A DNA stretch of 64,000 bases, taken from Alistipes sp. (GTDB lineage: Bacteria > Bacteroidota > Bacteroidia > Bacteroidales > Rikenellaceae). The stretch lies in the NCBI GenBank assembly GCA_017555105.1, contig JAFZHB010000018.1, forward strand, positions 62,001 to 126,000, in the 5' to 3' direction. The notes under the pieces are model-generated. The model had not been told where the DNA came from, did no database searches, and worked only from the letters and a program-made list of their open reading frames with translations. The position numbers were made by a program, and so were the translations under genes. This document shows positions 48,931 through 57,270 of this stretch, piece by piece (within the stretch, counting starts at the first letter, position 1; the number at the start of each line of letters is the position of its first letter).

Positions 48931-50142
48931 ATGAAAATCAAAGTTATTTTACGAACGCAAAAGAGAAACAAGGACGGACAATCGCCGTTGATGTTGCGTT
49001 TTAGTCACAATCGCACCACAAAAATGGTCTCTTTAGGGGTATCTGTGGAGGCCTGCTATTGGAATCAAGAGGGCGAAATGCTTTTGCCCGATTGTCCGAA
49101 TAGGGCTGCGTTACAGAGCCTGCTCGACAAACAGGTCTCCGCCTATCAGAAAAAGATGCAACGCCTCGAAGCGTTGGATATTCCCATTACATTCCAAACA
49201 CTCCTGGAATCGAAAGAACGCAATTGGGGGATGACTATTGAAGATGGTTTTGTGGCAGAAATCGAGCGACTGAATGCGCTTGGGAAAATTCAATCTGCCA
49301 ACAAACATCGTTATGCATTGAAAGTGCTGTCGGAGTTTCAATCAGTCCAAATGGCTCTGGAACAAATAGATCTGACTTATCTACAGAATTTAGAGCGTTT
49401 TTTTAGAGAACGCGGAAATCAATCCAACAGTATTGCAACTCGTTTTGCCATCTTAAAAGCAATCTATAATAAAGCGATTAAAAAGGGAAAATTTGCCGTT
49501 CAACAAAATCCGTTTAACCTTTTTCAGGTAGGTGCTTTGTGGACAACCACCCGCAAGCGAGCAATCGCCAAAGATGATGTGCGCAGACTAATAGAGCTTT
49601 CCATTCCATCAAATTCCCAAAATCATTATTCTCGCTTAGCCAGAGATCTTTTTGTCTTCTCCTACTTTACCGCAGGAATGAATTTTGGAGATATTGCACG
49701 ACTACGCTACCTAAACATTACGCAGGGAAAGGTGAGTTATTATCGGCATAAAACACAACGCCTTATTTCGTTGCAACTATCCCCCATTGCAACTGCAATT
49801 GTTGAAAAATATAGCCATGCGGAATATGACTCCGAAGACTATATATTCCCAATTCTTGATCGAACCAACCATAGGACACCGCAACAAGTATATGACCGTA
49901 TTCACAAGACACTCCGCAAGGTCAATTGTGCTTTGAGAATCTTGGGCAAGCAAATCGGCCTAGATTTTCCGCTCACGACCTATGTGGCCCGTCATACCTA
50001 TGCAACTGTTCTCAAACGATCGGGAGTAAGTGTTGCGTTAATCAGCGAATCTCTTGGACACTCCAACCTGTCAACAACTCAAATCTACCTCGACTCATTC
50101 GAAAATGAACAGATTAATGAGGCGATGCAACATTTGCTGTAA
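48931..50142 (+). CDS. int: tyrosine recombinase / integrase of the island
   Basis: 403 residues from ATG 48931 (a TTG at 48910 is less likely). An N-terminal arm-binding segment (KVILRTQKRNKDGQSPLMLRF) is followed by a SAM-like core-binding domain (about 105-200) and a catalytic domain. The catalytic residues are Arg in DIARLRYLN, Lys in YRHKTQRL, ARH in TTYVARHTYATVL, His in LGHSNLS and the nucleophile Tyr in TQIYLDSF. The first His of the HxxRH box is Tyr here. Directs site-specific integration at the tRNA-Thr end. No excisionase gene is visible nearby. Confidence 0.95.
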   Translation: MKIKVILRTQKRNKDGQSPLMLRFSHNRTTKMVSLGVSVEACYWNQEGEMLLPDCPNRAALQSLLDKQVSAYQKKMQRLEALDIPITFQTLLESKERNWGMTIEDGFVAEIERLNALGKIQSANKHRYALKVLSEFQSVQMALEQIDLTYLQNLERFFRERGNQSNSIATRFAILKAIYNKAIKKGKFAVQQNPFNLFQVGALWTTTRKRAIAKDDVRRLIELSIPSNSQNHYSRLARDLFVFSYFTAGMNFGDIARLRYLNITQGKVSYYRHKTQRLISLQLSPIATAIVEKYSHAEYDSEDYIFPILDRTNHRTPQQVYDRIHKTLRKVNCALRILGKQIGLDFPLTTYVARHTYATVLKRSGVSVALISESLGHSNLSTTQIYLDSFENEQINEAMQHLL

Positions 50143-50204
50143 GGACGGACTTTGCCGTAGGGGCTTTTTTAAGGCCCCTCGGTAAAGTTTGTCCTTTTTT
50201 TTTG
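50142..50204 (+). terminator. compound hairpin after int
   Basis: The outer arms GGAC.GACTTTgCCG and CGGtAAAGTttGTCC close around an inner GGGGC/GCCCC hairpin (50157-50179), followed by nine Ts. It resembles the hairpin at 60316-60366 in sequence and shape. Confidence 0.75.
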
Positions 50205-50212
50205 TACCTTTG
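50205..50212 (+). promoter_or_regulatory. putative -7 element for the 293-residue gene
   Basis: TACCTTTG, 20 bases before the ATG at 50233, directly after the int terminator. No TTG at 19-21 bases upstream, because the hairpin occupies that place. Confidence 0.5.
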
Positions 50213-50232
50213 ATTGCACCAACAATCCAGCT

Positions 50233-51114
50233 ATGGCGATCATTAAACTAACGCTTACATGGGATGAGTTTCAACAGATGAAGCAACTCACCTCGCAATT
50301 TTACGGAATAACTTCCAACCTCTCTTTTCTGGTCAATTATGAGGACTACAAAGGTTCTATCCCGCCTGAAACCGTGCAACTGTGGGCTTCAACAGAAATA
50401 GGAGAACTATTTGCAGAAACAACCATTTGCTGTTATTTCCAGAAAGCGGGAATTGATATGTGTGGTCAACAGTCCATACTCAGTGCGGTGCAAGGAGTAT
50501 ATATGTGTTACCTTGCAAAGCGCATCTTAGAAAAAGCCTATGCTGATGAAAATTCATTCAATTGGGATATCGATCACTTCTACCGAGATCGTATAGAAGA
50601 TGAATTGATACGATTGTATGGATTCTGTGTTTCGATGCAAAAAAAACAGCATACCGAACAACGGATTGAGTTGATTTCGCAAACGAGCGAGAAAATAGTG
50701 TTAAACAACTACGACAATTATCTGTGTCGGGTGCTCAAAAAATACTGCGAGGAACATGTGCCCAATGTTCAAATGAAATATGAAGCTCTTAAGAATAAGA
50801 AAGGAGGGCGTCCGCAAGACGATAAATTTATTACAGATGTGATGGTGGGGACCTATAAACTTCTGAAACAATTCTCACGGGAAACAACCGCCATTAGCAA
50901 TGGTATTTGCCGTTTTATTTATCGTCTCATACGCTGTTTTGATAGTTCCTTTTATCAATTTCAGGAGGAAAAAGTGGCTATCAAAAGTATCCGAACACGC
51001 CTAAATCATGCTTTGTCCATCGCCATAGAGCCGTCCTTGGATCTTTTCCAATCTTGTAGCCTTGAAGATTTAGCGGAAGTGCCACTAAAGAGATACGAAG
51101 ATTTATATTCATAA
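50233..51114 (+). CDS. uncharacterised island protein, 293 residues
   Basis: No domain recognised. Mostly helical, soluble, with no signal peptide or membrane segment. A short basic stretch KNKKGGRPQDDKFITDVM (about 193-210) recalls DNA-binding proteins in Bacteroidetes mobile elements, but that is weak. It follows the integrase with its own promoter and precedes the replication/recombination-like genes, so a regulatory or mobilisation role is possible. Confidence 0.8.
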   Translation: MAIIKLTLTWDEFQQMKQLTSQFYGITSNLSFLVNYEDYKGSIPPETVQLWASTEIGELFAETTICCYFQKAGIDMCGQQSILSAVQGVYMCYLAKRILEKAYADENSFNWDIDHFYRDRIEDELIRLYGFCVSMQKKQHTEQRIELISQTSEKIVLNNYDNYLCRVLKKYCEEHVPNVQMKYEALKNKKGGRPQDDKFITDVMVGTYKLLKQFSRETTAISNGICRFIYRLIRCFDSSFYQFQEEKVAIKSIRTRLNHALSIAIEPSLDLFQSCSLEDLAEVPLKRYEDLYS

Positions 51115-51178
51115 GTTCCCTCATTTTTGAAGAAAAACCAATAAAAATAAGCCTAAATTCTTCTCCTAAGCGGATTCG

Positions 51179-51206
51179 TTGTAGCCATTTTCTTGCCATA
51201 CTTTTG
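51179..51206 (+). promoter_or_regulatory. promoter of the helicase-like gene
   Basis: TTG (51179-51181), 17 bases, TACTTTTG (51199-51206). The spacing is slightly short. 20 bases to the ATG. Confidence 0.55.
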
Positions 51207-51226
51207 TGCCATATTTATAAATTAAT

Positions 51227-52993
51227 ATGGCAAAAGAAATCAAAATAGCCCAAGGACAATACTTGTCCGATGTACTGAAAGCGATTCCCAGTAATGTGTT
51301 GCTGAACAAGCAAATCACTGGATGTGGCGCAACGACACTTGAAATTGATGCCCCGAGGCACTCGATTATCATCGAGCCGAATGTGCCTGTGATACGAGGT
51401 AAGGCTGAAAAATATCCTCATGTGCTACCCGTATATGAGGCGATTTCAATGGAACAAGTGGTAGCGTATCTTCAAAAAGAGGGGTGGCGTAAGATTGTCA
51501 CAACGCCTGAAGGTTTTGGTAGCAAAGTCTGTCCCGCTCTAGAAAATGTATGGCCGAACTATCAACAAGATTTCTTCCTGCTCTTTGACGAATGCGAGAA
51601 GATCATCCAAGATGTTGGCTATCGAGGTGATATAGCTTTACCAATCGATGATTTCTTTGCCTTCTCAAAGAAGGCGATGGTTTCAGCAACCCCAATCATA
51701 CCAAGCGATCCTCGTTTTAGAGAGCAGGGCTTCTCGGTGGTGAAAATACAGCCGACATATGACTACAAACAACACCTTAACCTATGCTTTACGAATAACA
51801 CCGTGGAAGTGCTGGATCGCTTTATAGCTAAGCACAAAGAACACATCTGTGTCTTTATCAACTCTACGGATACTATCCTCCGTATCATCGAACGATTACA
51901 TTTGGAGGAGCGAAGCCAAGTATACTGTAGCGAGAAAAGTGTAAAAAAGTTGCGGGAGAAAGGCTATAATCGCTGTTACGATATCTTACAAGATCAATTT
52001 GCAGAGATTTGTTTCTTTACCAGCCGTTTCTATTCGGCTGTTGATATTGAGTTGCCCTATAAACCGTATGTTGTCATCTTGTCCGAGGTCATTGGTGCGC
52101 CTTTCTCAGCTATTGATCCTGCAACAGAGGTTGTGCAAGCAATCGGCCGATTTAGAAAGGGAACAGCTAGTATCTGCCACATCACCAATTTAGCCCCCAA
52201 AATGGCAGCCCTATCCAAAGCCGACTTAACAAAACGATTGGAAAGCCATGAAAAAGTGTATCAACAGATATATGCGTTGCCTGCTCAAAATCGCAATGAA
52301 ATTGAGGCAAAGAAGCAGGCTTTACGGGGTATGGATCACAAAATCTATATGACACCCCAGGGAAAGCGAAATTACTTCATGTGGGATAACGCCTTTGATG
52401 ATGCACGCATCAAGCAGTATTACCAAAATAAAGAGAAATTGGAAAGGGCTTACTCAAACGCTCCTTTCCATGTGAAAACCTATACACAGCGATACTACTT
52501 AACAGATGCGGATAGGACTAGTTTAGAGACGCCCACAAAAAGCAAAAGCGCTTTGTGGCGAGAAGTTATCCGAGTAGCCAGAAAGATTTACAAAAAGAAA
52601 GGCGGCCACGTAACAGAAGATGAGATCGTCAACATTATAGGGGAGAAACATCGGGATAAAATACACAGTTGTTTCCTAATCTCGGCGAAGGAGATTGAAC
52701 GGCTAAACTACAAAGAAAGTGCTATCAAAAAGGCCGTTCAGCAGAAAGAGCATCTTCTACGAGTCAAATCGGAATTATGGGATGATGTTCACCGCATCTT
52801 TCAACAAGGCAAGGTCGAAACCGTGGCACAAATCAACTCAACCATGAAGAAATTACTCGATCAACACTCGATAGAACCTTATGGGAGAGTCGACAAACGC
52901 TACATAGAACTATTCTTCAAAATTAGAGAGGGGAAACGCAAAGGAGCAAGATGTATCCAACTGCTCAACAAAAGGCGACATCCCAAACAATAA
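51227..52993 (+). CDS. SF2 helicase-like protein with altered Walker A motif
   Basis: 588 residues. The SF2 order is readable: motif I GCGATT at 32-37, motif II DECE at 120-123, motif III SAT at 152-154 and motif VI QAIGRFRKG at 303-311. Motif I has Ala35 where the catalytic Lys of GxGKT should be. After about 340 comes a helical C-terminal part rich in Lys and Glu. Presumably acts on the island's DNA in replication or mobilisation, but ATP hydrolysis is doubtful if the Lys is truly absent. A UUCG-loop terminator follows. Confidence 0.78.
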   Translation: MAKEIKIAQGQYLSDVLKAIPSNVLLNKQITGCGATTLEIDAPRHSIIIEPNVPVIRGKAEKYPHVLPVYEAISMEQVVAYLQKEGWRKIVTTPEGFGSKVCPALENVWPNYQQDFFLLFDECEKIIQDVGYRGDIALPIDDFFAFSKKAMVSATPIIPSDPRFREQGFSVVKIQPTYDYKQHLNLCFTNNTVEVLDRFIAKHKEHICVFINSTDTILRIIERLHLEERSQVYCSEKSVKKLREKGYNRCYDILQDQFAEICFFTSRFYSAVDIELPYKPYVVILSEVIGAPFSAIDPATEVVQAIGRFRKGTASICHITNLAPKMAALSKADLTKRLESHEKVYQQIYALPAQNRNEIEAKKQALRGMDHKIYMTPQGKRNYFMWDNAFDDARIKQYYQNKEKLERAYSNAPFHVKTYTQRYYLTDADRTSLETPTKSKSALWREVIRVARKIYKKKGGHVTEDEIVNIIGEKHRDKIHSCFLISAKEIERLNYKESAIKKAVQQKEHLLRVKSELWDDVHRIFQQGKVETVAQINSTMKKLLDQHSIEPYGRVDKRYIELFFKIREGKRKGARCIQLLNKRRHPKQ

Positions 52994-53001
52994 CCTTACA
53001 C

Positions 53002-53026
53002 AAGAGTCCTTCGGGACTCTTTTTTG
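53002..53026 (+). terminator. terminator after the helicase-like gene
   Basis: AAGAGTCC-TTCG-GGACTCTT stem (53002-53021) with a stable UUCG-type loop and a T-run. Confidence 0.92.
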
Positions 53027-53166
53027 CATTTAAGTGTATCACTTATTAGAGGAGATACTCTCCAAAACAACCCCCTCCCTGCTGTATATGGGGAAATACT
53101 TTTTACAACCTAAACATCCGACTTGTTCTTAGTGTAATTATTTAATAACCTTTAATTTGTAGAACT

Positions 53167-53874
53167 ATGCAACTAAGACAATCAATGCGCAGAGCAGCCA
53201 AAATGAGGTTGGCTCTTGCAGGGGCAAGCGGAAGTGGCAAGACCTATTCTTCGCTACTTATTGCCTATGGTATGACGGGCAACTGGTCGAGGATCGCCGT
53301 AATCGATTCCGAGAACTGCTCAGCAGATCTTTACGCCCACCTAGGACCTTATCAGGTGCTAACCTTGGAGAACTACGCACCTGAAACCTACATCGAGGCT
53401 ATCGGTATCTGTGAGCGTGCAGGTGCCGAGGTGATTATCATCGACAGCATCTCCCATTGTTGGGATTATCTGCTTGATTTCCACGCCAACCTCCAAGGCA
53501 ACTCGTTCGCCAATTGGGCAAAGGTTACGCCACGACAAAATGCCTTTATCCAGCGTATCCTGACCTCCTCGGCTCATGTTATCTGCACGATGCGCTCGAA
53601 GCAGGATTATGTCCTCTCGGACAAGAACGGCAAAATGGTGCCCGAGAAGGTTGGATTGAAAGCTGTGCAGCGCGATAATGTAGACTACGAATTTACCGCC
53701 GTGTTGGATATTGCCATGAATCACAAGGCAACAACCTCAAAAGATCGCACAGGTCTTTTTACGGGACATCCTGAGTTTACGATCACGCCTGCCGTCGGAC
53801 AAGCCATTCTGCGCTGGTGTAACCTCGCACAACCCTCGGTACAACCTCAAAACACGGAGTCTTATGCAGCCTAA
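53167..53874 (+). CDS. Sak4-like / AAA_24 RecA-fold ATPase
   Basis: 235 residues. Walker A GASGSGKT at 19-26; Walker B VIIIDS at 89-94, followed by SHCWD. The layout matches phage-type RecA-like NTPases (AAA_24, Sak4) that help single-strand annealing recombination. It overlaps the next gene by 11 bases, so the two are translated together. Higher in GC than the flanking island genes. Recombination or replication of the island is the likely role. Confidence 0.85.
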   Translation: MQLRQSMRRAAKMRLALAGASGSGKTYSSLLIAYGMTGNWSRIAVIDSENCSADLYAHLGPYQVLTLENYAPETYIEAIGICERAGAEVIIIDSISHCWDYLLDFHANLQGNSFANWAKVTPRQNAFIQRILTSSAHVICTMRSKQDYVLSDKNGKMVPEKVGLKAVQRDNVDYEFTAVLDIAMNHKATTSKDRTGLFTGHPEFTITPAVGQAILRWCNLAQPSVQPQNTESYAA

Positions 53875-54922
53875 CTATCAGCCTGCCATACCCGTGGCTT
53901 CGGGTCAGGATTTCGACGCTCGTTTTGCGTTGACTCCCTATGTCGAGGAGGCCTCGATTATCGAAGAACGACCTATTACACCCGTTATTCCTCTGGGTGT
54001 GCGTCATAGTCGCCACTTTATCGAAGCCAACACACACGCTGTCGATATTGCTCATCTGCGTAATGATTGTGTCGTGCCCGTCTTCAACAAGGATAATGAG
54101 GTGACCATCTCGCATCAGACCTTTATAGAGACGGTGCTGGGTGCAGCCTATCGGATGTTTCCGCGCGAGGTGTTTGATGCCCCAGACATTGTGGTATCTC
54201 ACATTATCAAAGGGCGTATTCCCGAGGCAATTCACAAGCCCGTGCATCAGTTGCTTGAATCGGATAAGACGATCTACTACGAGCGGATGGCCTTCTGCTT
54301 CGAGATACCCACCATTTATCAAGATGTGGCGGGTTGTCGGCTCAACCTCTCCATCGGTGGGGTGCGAGCCTATAACCACGAAAATCTCTATTCGAGAAAG
54401 ACGGCGGAAAAGTTCAAGGTGTTCATCGGCTTTAAGAATCTGGTCTGTTGCAACCTATGCGTTTCAACCGACGGGTTTCAGCGCGAACTGCGAGCAATGA
54501 GCGCCCAAGATCTCTTCGGGGCGACTTTGACCCTCTTTGAACACTACGATGCCGAACGACATGTGCGGCAGATGGCTCAGCTGCAAGAGCAGGGGCTGAC
54601 AGAGCATCAATTCGCCCAACTAATCGGAAAAACTCGTCTCTATCAGTATCTGCCTACTCCCGAACGGAAGCGATTGCCCGCCATGGAGTTTACCGATTGC
54701 CATATCAATGCGGTAGCTAAGGCGTATTACGGGGATGAACATTTTTCTCGTGATGCGAATTCCGAAATTGACCTTTGGAGGCTTTACAACCTCTTTACAG
54801 GGGCGAATAAATCGAGCTACATCGACACCTTCTTGGATCGTTCGCTCAATGCCACCGAACTCGCTTCGGGCATTGGGCGCGCCTTGCAGGGCGATGAGAC
54901 CTATCGGTGGTTTATCGAATAG
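53864..54922 (+). CDS. DUF3871-type mobile-element protein
   Basis: 352 residues. I recognise the pattern HFIEANT, LRNDCVVPVFNKDNEVTISHQTFI and the later YNLFTGANKSSYIDTFLDR as the DUF3871 family found in Bacteroidetes conjugative and phage-like elements, usually beside an AAA-ATPase like the one here. Function not established. The start overlaps the ATPase stop region. Confidence 0.8.
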   Translation: MQPNYQPAIPVASGQDFDARFALTPYVEEASIIEERPITPVIPLGVRHSRHFIEANTHAVDIAHLRNDCVVPVFNKDNEVTISHQTFIETVLGAAYRMFPREVFDAPDIVVSHIIKGRIPEAIHKPVHQLLESDKTIYYERMAFCFEIPTIYQDVAGCRLNLSIGGVRAYNHENLYSRKTAEKFKVFIGFKNLVCCNLCVSTDGFQRELRAMSAQDLFGATLTLFEHYDAERHVRQMAQLQEQGLTEHQFAQLIGKTRLYQYLPTPERKRLPAMEFTDCHINAVAKAYYGDEHFSRDANSEIDLWRLYNLFTGANKSSYIDTFLDRSLNATELASGIGRALQGDETYRWFIE

Positions 54923-54924
54923 TT

Positions 54925-54974
54925 TTCCCACCCCCTCCTGCTGCTTGACAAGTGGCACGGAGGGGGGCTAGGGA
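54925..54974. other. GC-rich hairpin after the DUF3871-type gene
   Basis: CCCCCTCC (54931-54938) pairs with GGAGGGGG (54959-54966), and TTCCC/GGGAA extend it. A T-run is missing. It could be a terminator or a processing site. Confidence 0.5.
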
Positions 54975-55240
54975 ATGCCACAACGACACCACGCATAAGC
55001 AAATGCAACCTGATATTCAGGACATTGCGTTTATATTAGCAATAGGATACAAATGATTGTATTTCAGCGCGGATTAGGTCGATCCGCCGACTATCCGTCT
55101 ATGTTTCAACGAGCGGGTTTGAGCAAGTTGTAATTAAGAAAAATAATATCCAATACGCTGCGCTATTGTAAAGTTTGCTTCTTTTGTAGACATTTGCTGT
55201 GGATTTTTGCAACAACCCCGAAAAAAGAGGTGTTGTCGTA
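54975..55240. other. non-coding stretch within the island
   Basis: No supported gene. A short minus-strand frame (55099-55281) has no recognisable content. Several small inverted repeats are present (for example GCGGATTAGGTCGATCCGC at 55069-55087). Confidence 0.6.
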
Positions 55241-55271
55241 TTGCGTTTTCGGGAAATGTCACTTAACTTTG
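55241..55271 (+). promoter_or_regulatory. consensus promoter inside the island
   Basis: TTG (55241-55243), 20 bases, TAACTTTG (55264-55271), a full match to the Bacteroidetes pattern. Transcription would start near 55278, about 240 bases before the first cargo gene. Confidence 0.75.
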
Positions 55272-55277
55272 TAGGTG

Positions 55278-55517
55278 ACATAAAAATTTACGGAAGCGTA
55301 AGTTTATTCTCGTAGAGAAATCTGGTAAATTTCAATGCGATGAGAATAGGCGACCGCATCTCCCGTCGTATCCGTCAGGATATAGGCGCGGGGTTGTTGC
55401 TTATTTTATCGCAGGGCATTACCAGAGCCTCTCTACAAATAAGCCATCAACCCTGCGCTTTCTTTTTACTACTAACCGTCTTCTGTGGGTTGAAAGAAGG
55501 GATAAATGTGTACAAAT
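55278..55517 (+). ncRNA. structured leader or small RNA ahead of the cargo genes
   Basis: Directly after the promoter come two stable hairpins: AATTTACG-GAAG-CGTAAGTT (about 55286-55305) and TTCTC-GTA-GAGAA (about 55307-55319). A further 190 bases follow without a convincing gene; a 74-residue frame from 55340 is weak. The arrangement suggests a regulatory leader for the cargo operon or a separate small RNA. I do not recognise an Rfam family. Confidence 0.45.
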
Positions 55518-56240
55518 ATGAAAAATGTGCTTTTGCTATTATCGATGCTATGTTTTGCATCTAGTTCTTTTGCGGAAAACTATGGCACATATACATGTGA
55601 TGGGTATAAATATAATGTAGATGATAAATTTCTCCAGGCCATTTCTAAATATTGTCCAGCTGCATCTATTGCCTTAAAACAAGGCCACAACTTGGTGTAT
55701 TATAGCGACTTGGAGGAGTTGCACGGGGTCCCAGATGAAGTGTGGATGTCGTTATATGGTCTTTCAAAAAAGCAATTAAGAAAATTTGATGGTCCACAAA
55801 TGATCTTTGAAAGTTCAAGACTTACTCAAGCGAGAATATCCATCAGTAAGTTGCGCTCTTTTTCTCCACCGCTACGGGTTCTAGACTTAACTGCTACTCG
55901 GTTTCTAGAGTATGGGATTGTAAATGACATAGTGAAATTGTTGCCAACGGCCGAGAATAAAATAATAAAACAACGCATTATAGTCTATTTAAATCTAAAA
56001 AAGTTGGATACCGTGACGGATGAAACATACGATGAAATATTGGTGTATAAGAATTTCAATGATGTAGACGACGCAGAGAGATACACAAATAGCATTAGAA
56101 AATATATAACTCTTGATTTTTGGGAAAGGTTGGAAACAGGGCGTCTTACAGCTGTTGATATATCTATATTAAATTCTTATGGAATCTTTCTGAGGCAAGA
56201 TTTATCCATGATGCATCTGGGTATTTCACTCAATAAATAG
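55518..56240 (+). CDS. exported cargo protein, 240 residues, function unknown
   Basis: Starts MKNVLLLLSMLCFASSSFA, a type I signal peptide with a likely cut after SFA. The mature part is hydrophilic with no domain I recognise. Strongly AT-rich codon use (roughly one third GC) contrasts with the host genes. First of three consecutive genes for exported products upstream of the MBL-fold gene. Confidence 0.78.
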   Translation: MKNVLLLLSMLCFASSSFAENYGTYTCDGYKYNVDDKFLQAISKYCPAASIALKQGHNLVYYSDLEELHGVPDEVWMSLYGLSKKQLRKFDGPQMIFESSRLTQARISISKLRSFSPPLRVLDLTATRFLEYGIVNDIVKLLPTAENKIIKQRIIVYLNLKKLDTVTDETYDEILVYKNFNDVDDAERYTNSIRKYITLDFWERLETGRLTAVDISILNSYGIFLRQDLSMMHLGISLNK

Positions 56241-56297
56241 GGTTATTGTAATATATAATACTTACATATTGACATATTGTTAGTTAATATCTATTCT

Positions 56298-56795
56298 ATG
56301 AAAAAGTTTTTACTATTGATTGCTATTTGTTTCTCGGGAGTTGTTGATGCTCAAATAGCTTATACTCCTTTTTTTCGGGATGAGGTGCGAGAAGATGTAC
56401 ATGTTCCCAACTTGGATTGGGAGATAGGAAGCTCGCGAAACAAGCAATTCGAAAGGCCAAGCTATAGTAATTCCCCCGAACCAAAAGGGACGCTAACTGT
56501 GGTAAAAAACTGTATACTTATTTCACCTAATAATACGCTCCTAGAAGCTTCTATCCATGTAAAGAAAACTTCTGAAGGTGCATTTAGTCTAGGAATACTA
56601 CATAGAGGGGTATTTATGTGGTTAGCACCTTCAGACATTCACTCGACTAAAGATCTAGACAACATATCTATAGAAGACCAAAAGCGGTGGCCTTATATCG
56701 CAGTATGGAAAGGAAGCGATTATTTAATTATCGGTTTCTTGCCGAATTTACAAACAACAGATGAACCTTTCTATGAATTTGAATCACATCGTTAA
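56298..56795 (+). CDS. exported cargo protein, 165 residues, function unknown
   Basis: From ATG 56298. Signal peptide about 1-18 (KKFLLLIAICFSGVVDAQ). The mature part is probably beta-rich (GTLTVVKNCILISPNNTLLEASIHVKK). No domain recognised. AT-rich. Ends 2 bases before the lipoprotein gene, so the two are co-transcribed and perhaps partners. Confidence 0.75.
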   Translation: MKKFLLLIAICFSGVVDAQIAYTPFFRDEVREDVHVPNLDWEIGSSRNKQFERPSYSNSPEPKGTLTVVKNCILISPNNTLLEASIHVKKTSEGAFSLGILHRGVFMWLAPSDIHSTKDLDNISIEDQKRWPYIAVWKGSDYLIIGFLPNLQTTDEPFYEFESHR

Positions 56796-56797
56796 TT

Positions 56798-57262
56798 ATG
56801 AAAAATTTATTTGCACTCTGTGGATTGTTGCTTCTATTAAATAGTTGCGATCTTCTCCCTTCCACTAAAAAAGAAAAATTAGAACAAGAGAAAAGAACTA
56901 AGATAGAGCAATTAAGAAAAGAATACAATAAAAAAGTGATTATAAGGGATCGAGAGTGGCTAACCCGACATGAATCGATAGCTAGAAATCTAGCAATACA
57001 ATTTACGCGGGATCAAGGATACTCTATACAGTCAATTAAGTTGAATGGACAAAGCGCAAGTGACATAGGCGCTAACGAAGTGGGGGTATTTTCGTATGAA
57101 CAGCCTGTGCCTATGGTCATAAAATCAGCTTATTATAATTTTAATATAACAACAGGAGACATTAGCAATAGAGGCGGTCTAATATACATTCAAATTAGAA
57201 TTTGTTATGCACAATCTGGGGCTCCGCAATGGACCGTTGACTATTTTCAAGCATTTTCGTAA
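56798..57262 (+). CDS. small lipoprotein, 154 residues
   Basis: Lipobox LNSC with Cys17 after a short hydrophobic leader. Residues 23-50 are Lys/Glu-rich and probably coiled-coil (KKEKLEQEKRTKIEQLRKEY). The remainder is mixed alpha/beta with no family I recognise. It is followed 8 bases later by the MBL-fold gene. Confidence 0.8.
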   Translation: MKNLFALCGLLLLLNSCDLLPSTKKEKLEQEKRTKIEQLRKEYNKKVIIRDREWLTRHESIARNLAIQFTRDQGYSIQSIKLNGQSASDIGANEVGVFSYEQPVPMVIKSAYYNFNITTGDISNRGGLIYIQIRICYAQSGAPQWTVDYFQAFS

Positions 57263-57270
57263 TAAATTAG

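Noticed and set aside
55340-55564. A 74-residue protein in the island leader
   Set aside because: Overlaps the next gene's signal peptide in another frame and shows no family pattern, although a short leader peptide cannot be excluded.
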